NCBI GenBank assembly: GCA_015056315.1
Contig: SVGN01000012.1
Span: 1-61,250 of the forward strand
Source of the DNA: Clostridiales bacterium
GTDB lineage: Bacteria; Bacillota; Clostridia; Christensenellales; Aristaeellaceae
Length of the DNA: 61,250 nt
Direction of reading: 5' to 3'
The notes below the pieces were generated by a model. It ran no database searches. It saw only the letters and a list, made by a program, of their open reading frames with translations, and was not told the origin of the DNA. Both the position numbers and the translations under genes were made by a program. The first letter of the stretch is position 1, and every line of letters begins with the position of its first letter. Positions 60,126 to 61,250 of the stretch are shown piece after piece.

Positions 60126-60920
60126 CTATTTCGCGATCAGCTTATCCGCATCCAGCCACCGGATGCGGCCCTCCTTCTCGCCCTTCTCATTTACCTTGAA
60201 GATGCCGATACGATCCTTTTTACCAAAGATGCAGCGCAGGTTCCGATGACTTTTTTCGGAGAACCAGCGCACCGCCGCCACTGTGGCCACGGTGGAGCTG
60301 CCAAAGAGCAGATGGACGGTCTTGGCGGTATCGGCTCCGGCTACGTTCAGCCGTACCAGTACCGCAAGCCCCACCTGATCCATCCGGTAGGGGTAGTGGT
60401 TCCCATCGATCCGGAAGCCCACCTGATCCTCTTCGGGCACCTCCTCCAGAAAGCTGAGATCCATTTTGTTGCCCATGCGCTCGCTCTCGTTGTGCGCATT
60501 GACGATGTTCCCTGCGGTAGCGCACCATTTGAGCCCCGGCAGATAGCGGCGTACATAGCGGTTGGTATACTCGTTGGTCAGCGGCCCGCCGATATGGATC
60601 TCGTCCAGGTTGGGGTCTGCATCGGCAGAGATCAGCCTTGGCTCCACCGAGCAGGCGCTGAGCAGATGCCCCAGTGAAAAGCAGGGAATGGCCTCTCTGG
60701 TAAGCACCAGATCCTGGTCGTGGTTGAAGACGTGCCGCCGGTAGGTAGGCAGGGAAACGGCGCATTTATCCTTGCTTACCCTGAGGCGCAGCAGCCGCTG
60801 CATGGTAAACCTGCGGTATTTGTGATATGCAAAGAACCCTGCCACCGTGGCAGCAACGCCCCATGCGGCTTCCAGATTGCCCCAATCGATCTCCGAGAGC
60901 TTCTTCATCAGATCCAGCAT
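60126..60920 (-). CDS. Unknown protein with one N-terminal membrane segment
   Basis: The 264 residues start MLDLMKKLSE (ATG 60920; the frame upstream covers promoter and insertion sequence and is not protein-like). One membrane segment lies at about 17-33, then a basic stretch, so the rest is probably cytoplasmic. Notable segments are LISADADPNLDEIHIGGPLT, NEYTNRYVRRYLPGLKW, NAHNESERMGNKMDL and VHLLFGSSTVATVAAVRWFS; the GGP-x-TN-x-YT... pattern followed by LLFGSSTVAT looks like a ligand- or nucleotide-pocket. I do not recognise a family. It has its own promoter and may lead the minus-strand set. Confidence 0.65.
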   Translation of the reverse strand: MLDLMKKLSEIDWGNLEAAWGVAATVAGFFAYHKYRRFTMQRLLRLRVSKDKCAVSLPTYRRHVFNHDQDLVLTREAIPCFSLGHLLSACSVEPRLISADADPNLDEIHIGGPLTNEYTNRYVRRYLPGLKWCATAGNIVNAHNESERMGNKMDLSFLEEVPEEDQVGFRIDGNHYPYRMDQVGLAVLVRLNVAGADTAKTVHLLFGSSTVATVAAVRWFSEKSHRNLRCIFGKKDRIGIFKVNEKGEKEGRIRWLDADKLIAK

Positions 60921-60960
60921 GCCCGCAGCGCCCCCTCTTTTCTTTTGTGTATGTACGTAA

Positions 60961-60989
60961 TATATAGCATATCGGGGCAAGGATTGCAA
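60961..60989 (-). promoter_or_regulatory. Promoter of the unknown membrane protein
   Basis: On the minus strand TTGCAA (60989-60984), 17 bp, TATATA (60966-60961), 40 bases before the start codon. Confidence 0.6.
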
Positions 60990-61019
60990 GAAGGGGGAGC
61001 GGTATCGGAGCTGTGAGAG

Positions 61020-61031
61020 TGTAGCGCTACA
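61020..61031. other. Perfect palindrome TGTAGCGCTACA
   Basis: A 12-base perfect palindrome lies 31 bp upstream of the -35 of the unknown membrane gene and just left of the insertion sequence. It could be an operator or the target or end of the insertion sequence; which one cannot be told here. Confidence 0.35.
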
Positions 61032-61061
61032 ATACATCTTGGACAGTAAAACAAAAGAAAA

Positions 61062-61128
61062 GAAGGATTGGCTCATGTGGTATAGTTGAGTTGCGACACA
61101 AAACTGTACGAAAGGAGCCAAATCCTTC
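61062..61128 (+). promoter_or_regulatory. Inverted repeat enclosing the transposase promoter and ribosome site
   Basis: GAAGGATT-GGCTC (61062-61074) pairs with GAGCC-A-AATCCTTC (61115-61128), 13 bp with one bulged A, ending one base before ATG 61129. The right arm covers part of the ribosome site (AAGGAG 61112-61117). The loop holds an extended -10 (TGGTATAGT, 61078-61086). Transcripts from outside would hide the ribosome site; those from the inner promoter would lack the left arm. Confidence 0.55.
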
Positions 61129-61250
61129 ATGAAGAGCATAACACAAGACATGAGGTATAAGCAATCCCTAATGGAGTATTCGTTGAAGTATGGTGTCAGC
61201 AAAGCCAGCCGGAAGTACAACAGAGCAAGATCGTACATCTACTTCTGGCT
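61129..61250 (+). CDS. Transposase, N-terminal helix-turn-helix part (runs off the window)
   Basis: AAGGAG lies 11 bases before ATG 61129. The visible 40 residues (MKSITQDMRYKQSLMEYSLK, YGVSKASRKYNRARSYIYFW) have the pattern of N-terminal DNA-binding domains of DDE transposases of the IS3/IS481/IS30 type: a helix with KYGVSKASRKYN as the turn and recognition helix. The catalytic core lies beyond the window. It marks an insertion sequence at the right edge. Confidence 0.7.
   Translation, partial: MKSITQDMRYKQSLMEYSLKYGVSKASRKYNRARSYIYFW

Noticed and set aside
60921..61238. N-terminal extension of the unknown membrane protein
   Set aside because: It would cross the promoter at 60961-60989, the palindrome and the insertion sequence; residues there are not protein-like.

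Overview
The window looks like a chromosome segment of a GC-rich, gut-type Clostridia (Oscillospiraceae/Ruminococcaceae-like). The case rests on a spoIIGA-sigE sporulation pair, strong AAAGGAGG ribosome sites, sigma-A type promoters (TTGACA/TATAAT, 16-18 bp spacing), frequent intrinsic terminators, and a mix of carbohydrate, molybdoenzyme and second-messenger genes. No tRNA, rRNA or CRISPR array was seen. All functional names come from reading motifs in the translated sequence; no database was searched.

Region 1 (1-6783) is visibly AT-richer than the rest and looks like the right part of a decayed integrative element. It holds the 3' end of a tyrosine integrase next to seven short direct repeats, a ParA stub joined in frame (through a TAG codon) to an XRE regulator, and then a compact cargo: sigma-70-like factor, membrane anti-sigma-like protein, small secreted protein, three small membrane proteins, an ABC ATPase and a membrane-anchored protein. 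The last cargo gene runs into GC-rich DNA carrying a frameshifted RHS/YD-repeat fragment (6784-7240), so the element boundary is near 6780.

Region 2 (7241-20911) holds nagB, a secreted caspase-like protein, a SAM methyltransferase behind a promoter / 37-codon ORF / intrinsic terminator leader, a 1289-residue LacI-sensor/degenerate-GGDEF/EAL/beta-solenoid protein, and an operon of three secreted proteins, two of them with recognisable SH3-like segments. Region 3 (20946-23418) is a GH3 glycosidase with reversed domain order.

Region 4 (23431-31266) is a molybdenum island. A three-subunit xanthine-dehydrogenase-type hydroxylase (FAD, 2Fe-2S, molybdopterin subunits) is divergent from a FecBCD/MolABC-type importer, a ModE-like regulator and a P-loop NTPase fused to a MocA/MobA-like nucleotidyltransferase. 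The two arms share a 130-bp control region with a LacI-like palindrome and a second inverted repeat. The likely logic is metal uptake, metal sensing, cofactor maturation and enzyme in one locus.

Region 5 (31270-44847) holds an SGNH hydrolase, a TIM-barrel plus S-component-like membrane pair, a MATE exporter, DNA polymerase IV, a secreted BACON/C39-like protein, an MsbA-type ABC exporter, glutamine synthetase, a flavin/PLP-oxidase-fold protein with a GNAT acetyltransferase, an AraC regulator and a CE2-like esterase. Region 6 (44899-54127) has spoIIGA-sigE with candidate Spo0A boxes, a stand-alone murG, a sugar ABC importer without its own ATPase, an Lrp regulator with an aminotransferase, and a CapA-like protein. 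Region 7 (54173-61250) has a MerR-like regulator, LMW phosphatase plus SCP2 protein, a GNAT remnant, an alpha/beta hydrolase, a strongly palindromic intergenic element, a four-gene minus-strand set (unknown membrane protein, PAP2 phosphatase, Gfo/Idh oxidoreductase, sugar isomerase) and the start of an insertion sequence at the right edge.
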